Below are positions 10,801-20,400 of a stretch of 64,000 bases of DNA, one piece after another. Below the pieces are notes generated by a model, which saw only the letters and a program-made list of their open reading frames with translations, ran no database searches and was not told the DNA's origin. Made by a program: the position numbers and the translations under genes. This DNA is from an uncultured Methylococcaceae bacterium (GTDB lineage Bacteria > Pseudomonadota > Gammaproteobacteria > Methylococcales > Methylomonadaceae): NCBI GenBank assembly GCA_903938485.1, contig CAJADF010000089.1, positions 1 to 64,000 of the forward strand, written 5' to 3'. How positions within the stretch are numbered: position 1 is the first letter of the stretch; every line of letters begins with the position of its first letter.

Positions 10801-11525
10801 TTATTGAGGCAGTTGATAGTGGTGAATCTGCATTAGTTGCCTTAAGAGAGCATTTATTTTCTTTGGTTATTCTTGATTTAGGCTTACCGGATATGCAAGG
10901 CATGGAGTTACTTCGTACTATAGCGAACGAAAAAATCAATATGCCTCCCGTTATTATTTATACGGTTAGAGAACTGACTAAAGAAGAAGATGAAGCATTA
11001 CGAAAATATGCTAAATCTATCATTATTAAAGATGTTCGCTCACAAGAGAGACTCATTGACGAAGTTGCTTTATTTTTACATCGCGTCGTTAACGAGTTAC
11101 CCGAAGACAAAAAGAATGTTATCAGACACTTACATGAATCTGACGATAACTTGAAAGGTAAAAAAGTTTTAGTCGTTGAAGATGATATGCGTACCATGTT
11201 TGCCATGACTAAAATTCTTGCCGGCCATGGATTAAATCCTATTAAAGCCGATAATGGTAAAAAAGCCTTAGAAATTCTTAAACTACATCCTGATGTAGAC
11301 TTAATCCTTATGGATATGATGATGCCAGAAATGGATGGCTATGAAGCATCTCGACGCATACGTGAATTACCTGAGTTTAGTCATCTACCAATTATTGCTT
11401 TAACAGCTAAAGCAATGAAAGAAGACAGAAAAAAATGTTTAGATGCAGGTGCTTCCGATTATTTATCCAAACCAGTCGATCAGGATAGACTATTATCTTT
11501 AATTAGAGTGTGGCTATGCCGTTAA
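7881..11525 (+). CDS. Membrane hybrid histidine kinase: 4-helix sensor-HAMP-GAF-HisKA-HATPase with three receivers
   Basis: A 1214-residue sensor kinase. TM1 spans about residues 10-33 and TM2 about 187-210, enclosing a periplasmic helical sensor region of about 150 residues. A HAMP linker (about 211-265) and a GAF domain (about 285-430) follow. A long Gln/Glu-rich coiled coil (about 435-530) leads to HisKA with His543 in SHELRTPLNSL. The HATPase has NLVGNALKFT, DTGIGIP and GTGLGLSIS. Three receivers follow at about 828-945, 950-1070 and 1093-1212, each starting with an acidic pair (IIEDD, VVEDD, VVEDD) and having an acceptor Asp (ILDIYLP, ILDLGLP, LMDMMMP). The second receiver has KD rather than KP after its Lys. 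Soluble membrane-signal input plus three receivers suggests multi-step phosphotransfer, plausibly to the neighbouring HD-GYP protein. It starts 52 bp after that gene. Confidence 0.92.
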   Translation: MLDKLTIKNLFSIVVLMSLFSLMTGTISLIGLTQTNDALSTVYLDRTICIKQLGEIKAKVLANRLGIANSVAFKDEAQKHIVLIKQNLIDINKLWQEYRATKSTAEERRISDKFEKDLQHLTDEGLTPAIESLATGNTTSVDTLIKSIIRPLFVPIEDDINNLIQIQMDVSQQEFNDSKSKYDWNRSIILLILLIKLSLAIIILYYSKFLVKNVNKLISITKRITDGKLDVTFELSRQDEIGQLSQSIEQMQIALIKTRDISEQQDWLKTGIARINQIILGQDDKTKLASDVITEIANYLDAKVGAIYVVNDDKENLKLNLLGTYAYTQRKNLSSSFKLGESLVGQCALERKQILLKNTPEDYIQVVSGLGETAPRNICVTPILFDADLKGVIEIGSLESFSAKELEYLDEVVESIAVAFEITQAKMLMLEQQQTLQSANEELESQAKIVELSQQELRSQQTELQNINVELEAQIQRVKDSEVELKAQQEELELANSQLQTKNDLLEEQKSANEIARRDLAIQTEELTLASKYKSEFLANMSHELRTPLNSLLLLSRSLSENKTGNLSEDQVETAGVIYDSGSDLLNLINEILDLSKIESGKMDLRLQRIEISDLMRSINIQFAPMAKNQGLDLNINCAESTPTSIVTDNQRLGQVIKNLVGNALKFTETGSVSITFSPVPADINLSRSQLIHEKAIAIKVSDTGIGIPLDKQKIIFEAFQQADSGDRRRYGGTGLGLSISRELVNLLGGEIQLISEPGRGSTFCIYIPIETHNAESLQIETEKTTLAPYTSYKPQLTKSSQTQVFNQQQSSVNIDDDRNNINPQDRLLLIIEDDLRFAKIIANSGKVRGFKCLIALSGEEGLHLAKEYQPHGIILDIYLPNIDGWGVLNELKQTVNTRHIPVHIISSEDPSQDGLKIGAIGHLRKPVQQEEIEAVLNKIEHASSYAEKRVLVVEDDPIIRQETIRSITDGNIIIEAVDSGESALVALREHLFSLVILDLGLPDMQGMELLRTIANEKINMPPVIIYTVRELTKEEDEALRKYAKSIIIKDVRSQERLIDEVALFLHRVVNELPEDKKNVIRHLHESDDNLKGKKVLVVEDDMRTMFAMTKILAGHGLNPIKADNGKKALEILKLHPDVDLILMDMMMPEMDGYEASRRIRELPEFSHLPIIALTAKAMKEDRKKCLDAGASDYLSKPVDQDRLLSLIRVWLCR

Positions 11526-11685
11526 TACCCTATAAGTTAATTTTAATTAAACTATGTCAATCTCTTTATAAGACCAATAAAGATCTTATGTTGAATTAAT
11601 TGAACACAGGGTCTTTAAATTTATGCTGCCCGTAAAACTCTCTAGCAAATTTTATCAATAACTGATATTGATGCCTTAAAATTGC

Positions 11686-11691
11686 TATAAT
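11686..11691 (+). promoter_or_regulatory. Extended -10 promoter for the J-domain/DUF1566 gene
   Basis: A consensus -10 hexamer TATAAT preceded by TG one base upstream (TGCTATAAT) lies 111 bp before the chosen start codon of the downstream gene, in an A+T-rich 277-bp gap after the signalling cluster. No good -35 is visible, which is common for extended -10 promoters. It suggests the downstream gene has its own transcript. Confidence 0.5.
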
Positions 11692-11802
11692 TTCAACTTT
11701 AATAATTAAAATAAAATTTGTTTTAAGAAAAATCTAAAAGCTAATAATTACAATAAAAATGACTATAAATGGCTTTAAGCAAAAATGCCTTCTAGGTGCA
11801 AA

Positions 11803-12831
11803 ATGAGTACCCCACAAAAAGATTTCTACCGCATATTAGGTGTCACTGAAAATGCGGAAATGGCTGTGATTAAAGCCGCATATAAAGCATTAATGATGAT
11901 TTATCACCCTGACAGATATGATGGTAACAGAGAAGAGGCTATTAGAAAAACTAAAGAAATCAATGAAGCATACACCATTCTAATTGACCCAGATAAACGA
12001 AGACACTACACAAATTCTCAATCTGGGTTTAATAAAATCAACACTAATGATTACGCATCATCTCCTGAACAAAACAATAGTTATACAGATAAAGCTAATG
12101 ACATAGAATCAGGCTGGCTAATTGCTGTTGAACTTGTAGAGGGTTTGGATGATTTATATCAGCAACTTAATATACTTTCAAAAGACTTAGGCTTTAGTTT
12201 CAAGCAAGAAATACTACAAACCAAACAATTTAATGAAGCGAAAGCAATTGCAACCCAACTAGAAATAGACTTTATTGAAAAATTCTTCGGGAAAAATAAA
12301 GACATACAAAAATTCTCGATTTGGCTATTAAGAAATGAACAGCGTTCAGCGGCAAAAGAAATCAATAAAATGGTTGCTCAATCAGCCTGTCACTTAATTG
12401 CTAGTGAAGTAATTAGAACTATTATTGTGAAACATCAAATCTCTGGTTATGAAATACCCGTTTCAACCGAGAAAAAAATCTTCTATAAATTAGGCGATAG
12501 ACTTCCAGATGAGGGTATTGTTTTTTATTTGGATAATACCAGCCAACATGGCTTAGCGGCCAGCGATGAGGATTTATCTGTGCAATTAACTTGGCATGAG
12601 GCTAAAAACAAATTCGGAAAAAACTTCTATGATTGGCGCTTACCTACCCGTTCGGAATTAGAATTGTTGTACGCAAAAAAAGACTTGATTGGCGGCTTTT
12701 CACATCAACTTTATTGGAGTGCGACTGAGAGTGACAGCTTTAACGCATGGTTTCAAAATTTTTACATTGGTGAACAGTTTACTGGCAATAAAAACCTAAC
12801 TCATCGAGTAAGAACTATTCGGGCATTTTAA
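11803..12831 (+). CDS. J-domain protein fused to a C-terminal DUF1566 (Lcl_C-like) domain
   Basis: The N-terminus is a J domain (about residues 4-70): DFYRILGV, the HPD tripeptide in YHPDRYDG, and the usual fourth helix. J domains stimulate the ATPase of Hsp70 (DnaK). There is no Gly/Phe-rich linker, zinc finger or DnaJ C-terminal substrate domain. The middle (about 100-225) is helical and unrecognised. The C-terminus (about 245-342) matches the DUF1566 pattern found in many envelope and phage-tail proteins: DWRLPTRSELELLY, YWSATESDS, RTIRAF. The ATG at 11803 was preferred over the one at 11785 because TAGG sits about 7 bases before it, and the J domain begins right after. It is a single gene between the signalling cluster and convergent tauE, with 4 bp of overlap. 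Function unknown; a specialised Hsp70 co-chaperone is an inference. Confidence 0.85.
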   Translation: MSTPQKDFYRILGVTENAEMAVIKAAYKALMMIYHPDRYDGNREEAIRKTKEINEAYTILIDPDKRRHYTNSQSGFNKINTNDYASSPEQNNSYTDKANDIESGWLIAVELVEGLDDLYQQLNILSKDLGFSFKQEILQTKQFNEAKAIATQLEIDFIEKFFGKNKDIQKFSIWLLRNEQRSAAKEINKMVAQSACHLIASEVIRTIIVKHQISGYEIPVSTEKKIFYKLGDRLPDEGIVFYLDNTSQHGLAASDEDLSVQLTWHEAKNKFGKNFYDWRLPTRSELELLYAKKDLIGGFSHQLYWSATESDSFNAWFQNFYIGEQFTGNKNLTHRVRTIRAF

Positions 12832-13607
12832 GAAAAGTGTTGGACTAAATATTCTAATAAAAACGCTTTATAAAGCTCACATAATCCCAAAATACTCACC
12901 ACAACCAAACCTCCACCGATCCAGCGCTTAAAAACCAAATCATTTCGAACTATTAAATTATGAGTTCTTAAGCCTAGATAATGCCCCAATCCGGCAACAG
13001 GTAACAACATAATTGCCGTCATAAAATGTAAATCAACAGACAAGGCAATAAAAGTAGACATTTTAATACTCACTAAAATAAACCATAACACGAACAATGT
13101 GTCTCGCAACTTGGTTTTATCAACATTACGCATGTAAACAGCAACCATTAAGGGCGCACCGGTTAAAGAAATCCCAGCCACATAGCCTCCTAATATCAAT
13201 AAAACTCTATCAGCCCAAGCATGACGACTTTCAATACCTCTATTCAATAACCAAATGAATCCATAAAAAAGCGTGATGGAATAAATAAAGGTATTTAGCC
13301 ACAACAAAGGAAAATGCACTAAACCGAAGACACCTACTATTGCAGGCGGAACAATATAAATTGTAGATTTACGCAAATAGTACCAATCTACATTATGTAG
13401 ACGTCTCGCTAAAGTTAATCCAGAAAAAAACAATAAGTGTGTACCAATAACAGGTAACCAGAGTAATGGATTATTCTGCACAAATAACATCAATGGTAAG
13501 CCTAAGGCTGCCCCCCCGAAACCTAAGCCGGTGCGAACAAAACCTGTCCATATAAAAATGATTGCTATAACAACTATTTGATACGGCTGAAAATCAAGTA
13601 GAACCAT
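12828..13607 (-). CDS. TauE/SafE (TSUP) family membrane permease
   Basis: Integral membrane protein of 259 residues with about eight hydrophobic segments in the two-fold repeated TauE/SafE pattern. The first has the family-typical GxGFGGAALGLPLM motif near residue 28; the second repeat shows GGYVAGISLTGAPLM near residue 140. Family members export or import small anions such as sulfite, sulfoacetate, taurine or thiosulfate; the substrate cannot be read from the sequence. It sits alone between the convergent J-domain gene and oadB, which is on the same strand upstream but separated by 128 bp with a strong hairpin, so it probably has its own promoter. Confidence 0.85.
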   Translation of the reverse strand: MVLLDFQPYQIVVIAIIFIWTGFVRTGLGFGGAALGLPLMLFVQNNPLLWLPVIGTHLLFFSGLTLARRLHNVDWYYLRKSTIYIVPPAIVGVFGLVHFPLLWLNTFIYSITLFYGFIWLLNRGIESRHAWADRVLLILGGYVAGISLTGAPLMVAVYMRNVDKTKLRDTLFVLWFILVSIKMSTFIALSVDLHFMTAIMLLPVAGLGHYLGLRTHNLIVRNDLVFKRWIGGGLVVVSILGLCELYKAFLLEYLVQHFS

Positions 13608-13697
13608 TTTATTAAAAATATTAGTTAAATCGAAATAAGTAGATATCTGTCGGACTACAGGAATTTAAAGAAAGAATGAGGCTCAGTAGACTTTAAT

Positions 13698-13731
13698 AAC
13701 CAACCCTAATCGTAGATTTTAGGGTTGGGTT
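13698..13731 (-). terminator. Terminator after the oadGAB operon
   Basis: A 10-bp hairpin (arms CCAACCCTAA and TTAGGGTTGG on the + strand, 9-base loop) begins 5 bp past the oadB stop codon. Read on the - strand it is followed by TTATTAAAG. It most likely ends the oad transcript before tauE. Confidence 0.7.
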
Positions 13732-13735
13732 GTAT

Positions 13736-14863
13736 TTATTTTACAAGACTTAAAAGTACGCCTGCAGCAACAGCAGAACCAATAACACCAGCGACATTAG
13801 GCCCCATCGCATGCATTAATAAAAAATTATGTGGATTACTCTCTAGACCTAATTTATTAGCCACGCGCGCAGCCATAGGCACAGCTGAAACACCTGCAGC
13901 CCCAATTAAAGGGTTAATCGGCGTATCGCTAAACCGGTTCATGATTTTAGCCATAATAACGCCTGAGGCTGTACCAATTGCAAAAGCAACCGCTCCTAAA
14001 GCCAAAATACCTAATGTTTCTATTTGCAAGAATGCTTCTGCACTTAATTTTGAACCAACTGATAATCCTAAAAAGATTGTGACAATATTAATCAATTCAT
14101 TTTGAGCAGTCTGACTTAAACGCTCTACAACGCCTGAAGCATTCATTAAATTACCCAATGCAAACATACCAATTAATGGAGTGGCTGATGGCAATAAAAG
14201 CACCGATAAAACCAGCAACATAAGAGGAAATACTATCTTCTCTGTTTTACTGACAACTCGCATCTGTTGCATTTCTATTTTACGTTCAGCTTCGGTTGTT
14301 AATGCACGCATAATTGGCGGCTGAATCAAAGGTACCAAAGCCATATAAGAATACGCCGCAACAGCAATCGCTCCTAACAAATCAGGTGCTAATTTTGACG
14401 CAACATAAATAGCCGTAGGACCATCCGCTCCACCGATAATACCAATCGCTGCTGCATCTCTTAAGCTAAACTCTAAGCCAGGAACAGCATTAAGAGCAAG
14501 CGCCCCTAACAATGAAGCAAAAATACCAAACTGTGCTGCGGCCCCCAATAACAAAGTTTTAGGATTAGCTAACATCGGACCAAAATCCGTCATAGCACCA
14601 ACACCCATAAAGATGAGTAAAGGAAAAATACCTAACTTAATCCCGAAATAAAGGTAATACAAAAGACCACCTTCTTCAGCAATACCTGCAACGGGTATAT
14701 TACTTAAAATAGCTCCAAATCCAATTGGTAATAACAATAAAGGCTCAAAACCTTTTTTAATTGCTAAAAACAGTAACAAAAACCCTACCAGCATCATAAA
14801 TGCTTGGCCAGAAGTAAAGTTATATAAGCCTGTACTTTGCCAAAGTGAAAGCAGATTTTCCAT
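13736..14863 (-). CDS. oadB: Oxaloacetate decarboxylase, sodium-pump beta subunit
   Basis: Membrane subunit that carries out decarboxylation of carboxybiotin and couples it to sodium export. The 375 residues show about nine hydrophobic segments. Family blocks are clear: [20 protein letters not shown] (about 38-57), the GGADGPTAI loop (about 143) containing the sodium-binding Asp of this family, and the [18 protein letters not shown] plus [11 protein letters not shown] segments near the end. It is the last gene of a three-gene operon with oadA 25 bp upstream. Homologues also serve methylmalonyl-CoA and glutaconyl-CoA decarboxylases, but the OadA partner here points to oxaloacetate. Confidence 0.93.
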   Translation of the reverse strand: MENLLSLWQSTGLYNFTSGQAFMMLVGFLLLFLAIKKGFEPLLLLPIGFGAILSNIPVAGIAEEGGLLYYLYFGIKLGIFPLLIFMGVGAMTDFGPMLANPKTLLLGAAAQFGIFASLLGALALNAVPGLEFSLRDAAAIGIIGGADGPTAIYVASKLAPDLLGAIAVAAYSYMALVPLIQPPIMRALTTEAERKIEMQQMRVVSKTEKIVFPLMLLVLSVLLLPSATPLIGMFALGNLMNASGVVERLSQTAQNELINIVTIFLGLSVGSKLSAEAFLQIETLGILALGAVAFAIGTASGVIMAKIMNRFSDTPINPLIGAAGVSAVPMAARVANKLGLESNPHNFLLMHAMGPNVAGVIGSAVAAGVLLSLVK

Positions 14864-14888
14864 AGGTTATCTCTTGATAAAGTTCGTG

Positions 14889-16685
14889 CTATAAAGTGAT
14901 CAACGCATTACCACCGGCCACTGCACCACCTTCTTTAATATGCACAGCGCTTACGGTACCAGCAAACTTAGATCGAACTTCCGTTTCCATTTTCATGGCT
15001 TCCATAATAACAACCACTTCCCCTTCTTCTACTTTACTACCCACATCTTTTAAAACTTTCAAAATATTACCTGCCATTGGAGCATAAACAACTGCACCAG
15101 TACTTTCAGGAGTCACTAATGTTTCTTCAGTAGTTGCTGGTTGGATAGTTAATGAAGCTCCTACAGGTCCAACAGTGACATTAAAGCTTCTTCCATCCAC
15201 ATTCACTGTGTACATTCCGATACTTGAAGTACCTTCTGCAACGGTAGTGTTAACCCCTTGCACATTTGATGCTTCGGCACTCTTAGGCTGAGGCGCTGAT
15301 TCAAATACACTTGCATTACCTCTATTTACTAAGAACTTCCAACCCACTTGAGCAAACATACCATTAATCAAGGCGTCTTCTTCAACATTTTCAGCTAATT
15401 TAATACCTTCTGCTTTAGCTTTCTTTTTAACCTCAGTGACTAACTTAGCCATTTCTGGGGCAATTAAATCTGCAGGTCGACAAGTAATCGGCTCAGCACC
15501 TTCTAATACTCGATCTTGTAATTCTTTATTGACTGGCGCAGGAGTAGCACCATATTCACCTTTTAAAACTCCAGCAGTTTCTTTGGTAATGGTTTTATAA
15601 CGTTCACCTGTCATAACATTCATTACTGCCTGTGTACCGACAATTTGTGAAGTAGGTGTTACTAATGGAATAAAACCTAAATCCTCTCTTACACGAGGAA
15701 TTTCTCGCATAACCTCATCAAATTTATCTGCGGCTCCCTGCTCTTTTAACTGGCTTTCCATATTAGTTAACATCCCACCAGGCACTTGAGATATTAAAAT
15801 ACGACCATCAACACCTTTTAAACTTCCTTCATATTGCTCATATTTTTTACGAATATCTCTAAAATAATGAGCAATCTCTTCCAATTTAACTAAATCTAAA
15901 CCCGTTGCTCTCTCTGTCTCTTCAAAACTAGCCACAATTGTTTCTGTCGCACTATGTCCATAAGTCATACTTAACGAAGAAATAGCCGTATCAACATTAT
16001 CAACTCCGGCTTCTGCCGCTTTAACAAGTGTAGCAACACTTAAACCTGTGGTAGCATGACAATGCAAATGCACAGGAATATTTGTACTTTTCTTTAAACG
16101 ACTTACTAACTCAAAAGCATCATACGGTTTTAATAATCCCGCCATATCTTTAATACAGATAGAATCAGCACCCATATCTTCAATTTTTTTGCCCAAATTG
16201 ACCCATGAGTCCATAGTGTGTACAGCACTAGTAGTGTATGAAATTGTGCCTTGTGCATGTGCATTAGTATTTAGAACCGCTTTAACCGCATGTTCAATAT
16301 TACGCATATCATTCATAGCATCAAAAATACGGAATACATCAATACCATTAACGACACAACGTTCGACAAACTTATCAACAACGTCATCTGCATAATGTCT
16401 ATAACCTAATATATTTTGTCCTCTTAACAACATTTGCTGAGGTGTTTTAGGCATAGCTTTTTTTAAAGTACGCAACCTTTCCCAAGGATCTTCACCTAAA
16501 TATCGAATGCAGGCGTCAAATGTAGCGCCACCCCATGATTCGATTGACCAATAACCGATCTGATCTAATTTTTCACAGATAGGTAACATATCTTCAATAC
16601 GCAAACGAGTTGCCAATATTGATTGATGCGCATCTCTTAAGACTACTTCAGTTATAGCTAGGGGCTTATTTTTGTCTTTGGCCAT
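14889..16685 (-). CDS. oadA: Oxaloacetate decarboxylase alpha subunit (carboxyltransferase plus biotin carrier)
   Basis: Soluble subunit that transfers the carboxyl group of oxaloacetate to biotin. The TIM-barrel carboxyltransferase domain (about residues 8-290) begins with [15 protein letters not shown] and contains the HLHCHATTG metal-binding His pair. The conserved PYC/OADA domain follows (about 300-460). A linker of about 60 residues leads to a C-terminal biotinyl domain with the biotin-accepting Lys in [10 protein letters not shown] (about residue 564). Length of 598 matches OadA. The same fold forms the B subunit of two-subunit pyruvate carboxylase, but flanking oadB and oadG make the sodium-pumping decarboxylase the better call. 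Confidence 0.94.
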   Translation of the reverse strand: MAKDKNKPLAITEVVLRDAHQSILATRLRIEDMLPICEKLDQIGYWSIESWGGATFDACIRYLGEDPWERLRTLKKAMPKTPQQMLLRGQNILGYRHYADDVVDKFVERCVVNGIDVFRIFDAMNDMRNIEHAVKAVLNTNAHAQGTISYTTSAVHTMDSWVNLGKKIEDMGADSICIKDMAGLLKPYDAFELVSRLKKSTNIPVHLHCHATTGLSVATLVKAAEAGVDNVDTAISSLSMTYGHSATETIVASFEETERATGLDLVKLEEIAHYFRDIRKKYEQYEGSLKGVDGRILISQVPGGMLTNMESQLKEQGAADKFDEVMREIPRVREDLGFIPLVTPTSQIVGTQAVMNVMTGERYKTITKETAGVLKGEYGATPAPVNKELQDRVLEGAEPITCRPADLIAPEMAKLVTEVKKKAKAEGIKLAENVEEDALINGMFAQVGWKFLVNRGNASVFESAPQPKSAEASNVQGVNTTVAEGTSSIGMYTVNVDGRSFNVTVGPVGASLTIQPATTEETLVTPESTGAVVYAPMAGNILKVLKDVGSKVEEGEVVVIMEAMKMETEVRSKFAGTVSAVHIKEGGAVAGGNALITL

Positions 16686-16743
16686 GCGTACAGGTCTCCA
16701 AGAATCTTTTGTTCGAAATCGTCAACTTCATTAGTTAGTAAAA

Positions 16744-17010
16744 CTACTTATCTTTAATTAATTTGTGTTCATGATGATGTTGATGCACTGCTGCTGTAAT
16801 TGCCGCAACAATACTTTTATCAACTCCACCTGATACTGAGGAGGCCATACCCATCAAAGGCGCTTCTGGGAAAAAGCGTTGGATAAATGCCGACATTAAG
16901 TTAATTGCAACAACCAACATAGCTAAAAATAAAAACACGATGCACATACCGGCAAACAACAACTCAATTCCACTACTCATTAATTCTGCCATATCATCAA
17001 ACCCTATCAT
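16744..17010 (-). CDS. oadG: Oxaloacetate decarboxylase gamma subunit
   Basis: Small 88-residue membrane protein with one hydrophobic segment (about residues 13-38, ELLFAGMCIVFLFLAMLVVA) and a hydrophilic C-terminus ending in a His-rich stretch (HQHHHEHK). OadG assembles the alpha and beta subunits, and its C-terminal His-rich region binds zinc in characterised members. It is the first gene of the oadG-oadA-oadB operon, 58 bp before oadA. Assignment rests on size, topology and position; the protein itself is poorly conserved. Confidence 0.85.
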   Translation of the reverse strand: MIGFDDMAELMSSGIELLFAGMCIVFLFLAMLVVAINLMSAFIQRFFPEAPLMGMASSVSGGVDKSIVAAITAAVHQHHHEHKLIKDK

Positions 17011-17251
17011 TAAATCTTAACTATCAATACACATTTAAACTTCGTAGTGAATTTACTATAAAAAGCCCTGCTTATACAACCTTATAATCGTATTTATAGA
17101 GCAGAATAGTATGTTTTTTTGCGGAAACTAAAAAGGACAGATACCATTCACTAGCCCTAAAACTCAAAGTTTGATACTGGGTCTAGTTTATTTAATCAAT
17201 TAAAACAGAATAAAATATTTTACCGAGTAAATTATGACTCTAAACTATCAC

Positions 17252-17746
17252 TTATAAAATAGCTAGAGCACTCTCATAATCTGGCTCATGTGCTAACTCA
17301 TCTACCAATTGAGTATAAATAACTTTATCGTGCTCATCAATAATAACAACAGCACGAGCGGTTAATCCAGCTAAAAACGTATCCACCAACTTTACACCAT
17401 AAACATCGGCAAAATCAGATCGAAAGGTAGATAAAGGAATAACGTCTTTTAATCCTTCTACTTCACAGAAACGACATTGGGCAAAAGGCAAATCAGCAGA
17501 AACAACTAGCACGACTGTATTAAATAAGTGCGCAGCTTTTTCATTAAAAACCCGAGTGGAAGTTGCACAAGTCGGTGTATCAAGACTGGGCAAAATATTG
17601 AGAACTTTTCTTTTACCTGCATAGCTCGCTAATGAAAGATCGGCCAATTTACCATTAGTCAACTTAAAATCTGGTGCAGAAGAACCTACTGAGGGTAACT
17701 CGCCTGATGTATTAAGAGGCTTACCTTGAAATGAAATCGTTGCCAT
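17252..17746 (-). CDS. tpx: Thiol peroxidase (Tpx, atypical 2-Cys peroxiredoxin)
   Basis: Reduces hydrogen and organic peroxides using thioredoxin. At 164 residues it has the usual Tpx length. The peroxidatic Cys60 is in LDTPTCATSTR and the resolving Cys94 in FAQCRFCEVEG, matching the Cys61/Cys95 pair of the E. coli protein; an extra Cys91 is present. The C-terminus (YTQLVDELAHEPDYESAL) is typical. The start ATG is preceded by AGGGA. It lies 57 bp downstream of der on the same strand, so it may be read from the der transcript or its own promoter. Confidence 0.96.
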   Translation of the reverse strand: MATISFQGKPLNTSGELPSVGSSAPDFKLTNGKLADLSLASYAGKRKVLNILPSLDTPTCATSTRVFNEKAAHLFNTVVLVVSADLPFAQCRFCEVEGLKDVIPLSTFRSDFADVYGVKLVDTFLAGLTARAVVIIDEHDKVIYTQLVDELAHEPDYESALAIL

Positions 17747-17803
17747 AAAGAATCCCTAAAAATAATTAATTAAAATCATGAGGTCGTATATTAAGTTTAG
17801 CAA

Positions 17804-19204
17804 TTATGAATCTTTTTTTGATTTAGCACGCTTCGCCAAACGTTCTCGTTTTTTAACTTCCCATTCTGTAACTTTAGTTTTTTGGCCATGAAACGGATTA
17901 ATAGGTGATTTAAACTCAATACGTATAGGTGTACCTGATAATCTTAATTTTTCTCGGAAATAATTAACCAAATATCGTTTATAAGAAATGGGTAAAGCAT
18001 CCGTTTGCACACCATGCACTATTACAATAGGAGGATTTCTACCACCTTGATGAGCATATTTCAATTTAATTCGACGCGTATTAATTATAGGAGGTTGATG
18101 CGCTGTGGTAGCCTCTTTAAGAATACGTGTTAATACCGGCGTAGACATATCAATCATAGCGCAGTCATATAGCTTATGCACCACATCAAACAACTTACCT
18201 ACACCACTACCATGTAAAGCTGAGATAGGATGCTTTTCTGCAAAATCTAAAAACGACAACTTAACTTCTAATTGCCTCTTAACCGTTTCCTTTTGCTCAA
18301 TGCTAATACCATCCCATTTATTCAAACCAATAATTAACGCTCTACCCGCCTCAATGACTAGGCCTAATAAATGCGCATCTTGATCGGCGATACCTTCCCT
18401 AGCATCAATCATATAAATAACGACGTTAGCTTGCTCAATAGCCTGTAAGGATTTAATGACACTAAATTTTTCTATGGTCTCTGATACTCTTGAACGACGA
18501 CGCATCCCGGCGGTATCAATCAAGGTAAATTTCTTACCATTACGCTCAAAAGGAATATAAATACTATCGCGAGTCGTACCGGGTTCATCAAATACAATAA
18601 CCCGCTCTTCACCAAGAAAACGGTTAACCAATGTTGATTTACCTACATTAGGACGACCAACAACGGCAATAGCAATGCCACGTTTATTATCTTCAACTTC
18701 AGTATTTTCAACTTTAGGTAACAACTCGTGAACGCGTTGAAGTAACTCAGGCACACCACGCCCATGAGACGCCGCAATTTGAACGGGCTCACCTAAAGCT
18801 AGAGAATAAAAATCAGACGCAGCAATAGTGGCATCAATACCATCAACTTTATTAGTCACTAGTATTGTTGGCTTATTTAACTTTCTTAAGGTATCCGCGA
18901 TAACCTTATCCGAAGCGCTTAAACCTTCACGCGCATCAACCAAAAACAATACGATATCTGCTTCATCAAGAGCGATTTGCACTTGTTTTCGAGCAAAACT
19001 CTCAATACCCTCAGCATCATCAGCAATACCGCCGGTATCAACCACTAAACAAGGACGATCACCATGTTTAACTCGTCCATATTGTCTATCCCGAGTTAAT
19101 CCAGGAAAATCAGCAACCAGTGCATCTCGACTACGAGTTAAATAATTGAATAATGTTGATTTGCCCACATTTGGGCGGCCTACTAAGGCGATTACAGGTA
19201 ACAT
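17804..19204 (-). CDS. der: Ribosome-assembly GTPase Der (EngA)
   Basis: Essential GTPase with two tandem G domains acting in 50S ribosomal subunit maturation. The first P-loop [12 protein letters not shown] is at about residues 9-20, with DTGG and NKVD; the second, [12 protein letters not shown], is near residue 182, with DTAGMRRR and NKWD. The C-terminal KH-like domain (about 355-440) ends in a Lys/Arg-rich tail. Length of 466 is normal. It starts 2 bp after bamB ends, so translation is probably coupled; bamB-der adjacency is common in gammaproteobacteria. Confidence 0.97.
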   Translation of the reverse strand: MLPVIALVGRPNVGKSTLFNYLTRSRDALVADFPGLTRDRQYGRVKHGDRPCLVVDTGGIADDAEGIESFARKQVQIALDEADIVLFLVDAREGLSASDKVIADTLRKLNKPTILVTNKVDGIDATIAASDFYSLALGEPVQIAASHGRGVPELLQRVHELLPKVENTEVEDNKRGIAIAVVGRPNVGKSTLVNRFLGEERVIVFDEPGTTRDSIYIPFERNGKKFTLIDTAGMRRRSRVSETIEKFSVIKSLQAIEQANVVIYMIDAREGIADQDAHLLGLVIEAGRALIIGLNKWDGISIEQKETVKRQLEVKLSFLDFAEKHPISALHGSGVGKLFDVVHKLYDCAMIDMSTPVLTRILKEATTAHQPPIINTRRIKLKYAHQGGRNPPIVIVHGVQTDALPISYKRYLVNYFREKLRLSGTPIRIEFKSPINPFHGQKTKVTEWEVKKRERLAKRAKSKKDS

Positions 19205-19206
19205 AG

Positions 19207-20400
19207 TTAATTTAAAGCGACTTTTAAAGCGGCAAGAGTACCGTCTTTAGCATAAATATAAACGGTATCGTTAACAACAAGTGGTTTTGCATCAATAGCA
19301 CTATCAGCAATTTTTATTCTGCCTAACTGACGTCCATCTTCAACAGAAAGCCAATGTACGTAACCTTCAAAATCACCCACTACTACATAACTTTCGTAAA
19401 CAGCTGGTGCCGTTAATTTTCTTTGATGCAATTCTTTTTGTTTCCAAAGAGACGCACCTGTTCTTTGTTCGATCTGCCAAACATCATCTGTAGTATCCGA
19501 TAAGTACAAATGTCTAAAATCGTAGCTTAAACCAGTGTATGAAGAAACCGTATCATTACGCCACATAACCTCACCGTCTGATTCAGATATTGCAGCAGCA
19601 CCACCATGGTAACTAGCGATATAAATAACACCGGCAACATCAATAGGATCAACGTCTAAATCCACTAACCTTTCTACTTCTGAACGACCTTTAGGTATTG
19701 CAATAGTGGTTTCCCATGCATATTTACCATCTAATAAACGCAAAGCGATCATCTTGCCATTATCAAAACCTTCAATAACATGATCACCAATAACTAAAGG
19801 GGCTCCTATACCACGAACACTTAAAGCGGGCGCATTATGTTCATAATTCCAACGTTTCCCCCCTGTCTTTTCATTAAAAGCGATCATTTCACCGTCAGTA
19901 GTACGAACCACAACAACATCATTTGCTATAACAGGGACAGAGAGCACTTCGCTTGATACTTTTCCTTTCCAAAGTTGTGTGCCATTATCTGCGCTTAAAG
20001 CAATAATATCCGCATCACTAGATCCCAAAATAACTGTTCCATTTCCTAATCCTGGGCCAGCAGAAAGTTTCATTTTCGTTTCAACTTCCCAAATCAATCG
20101 CCCCGTATCAAGATCACGAGCCTGAACCAAACCATCCCTATCTGCGACTAATAATTTACCAAAACCACTTGCAGGAATTAGTTTTAAAGATTGCTCATCA
20201 GCACCTACGCCGACCGATTCTTTCCAAACTTCTTTAAACTTTATTTCTGGTTGGTATTCAACTAAAACAGCAGGCGGATCAGAATTATCTTCGCCACCTT
20301 TAAAATAATTAGAAATACCATCTACAGACTCGCTCAAAGTGTCCATAGCGGCACACCCTGTTAAGGCAATGAAAGCACATAAAAGCGTAATTAAGCGCAT
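19207..20400 (-). CDS. bamB: Outer membrane assembly lipoprotein BamB
   Basis: Eight-bladed beta-propeller lipoprotein of the BAM complex, which inserts beta-barrel proteins in the outer membrane. A lipoprotein signal peptide ends in the lipobox LTGC, making Cys16 the acylated residue. The remaining 380 residues hold PQQ-type propeller repeats with the recurring A-x-D-x-x-T/G-x-x-x-W pattern ([36 protein letters not shown]). Its ATG overlaps the yfgM stop by one base (TAATG), implying translational coupling. Confidence 0.93.
   Translation of the reverse strand: MRLITLLCAFIALTGCAAMDTLSESVDGISNYFKGGEDNSDPPAVLVEYQPEIKFKEVWKESVGVGADEQSLKLIPASGFGKLLVADRDGLVQARDLDTGRLIWEVETKMKLSAGPGLGNGTVILGSSDADIIALSADNGTQLWKGKVSSEVLSVPVIANDVVVVRTTDGEMIAFNEKTGGKRWNYEHNAPALSVRGIGAPLVIGDHVIEGFDNGKMIALRLLDGKYAWETTIAIPKGRSEVERLVDLDVDPIDVAGVIYIASYHGGAAAISESDGEVMWRNDTVSSYTGLSYDFRHLYLSDTTDDVWQIEQRTGASLWKQKELHQRKLTAPAVYESYVVVGDFEGYVHWLSVEDGRQLGRIKIADSAIDAKPLVVNDTVYIYAKDGTLAALKVALN

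Noticed and set aside
17060..17080. Possible terminator AAAAAGCCCTGC between tpx and oadG
   Set aside because: No matching complementary arm nearby; not a hairpin.
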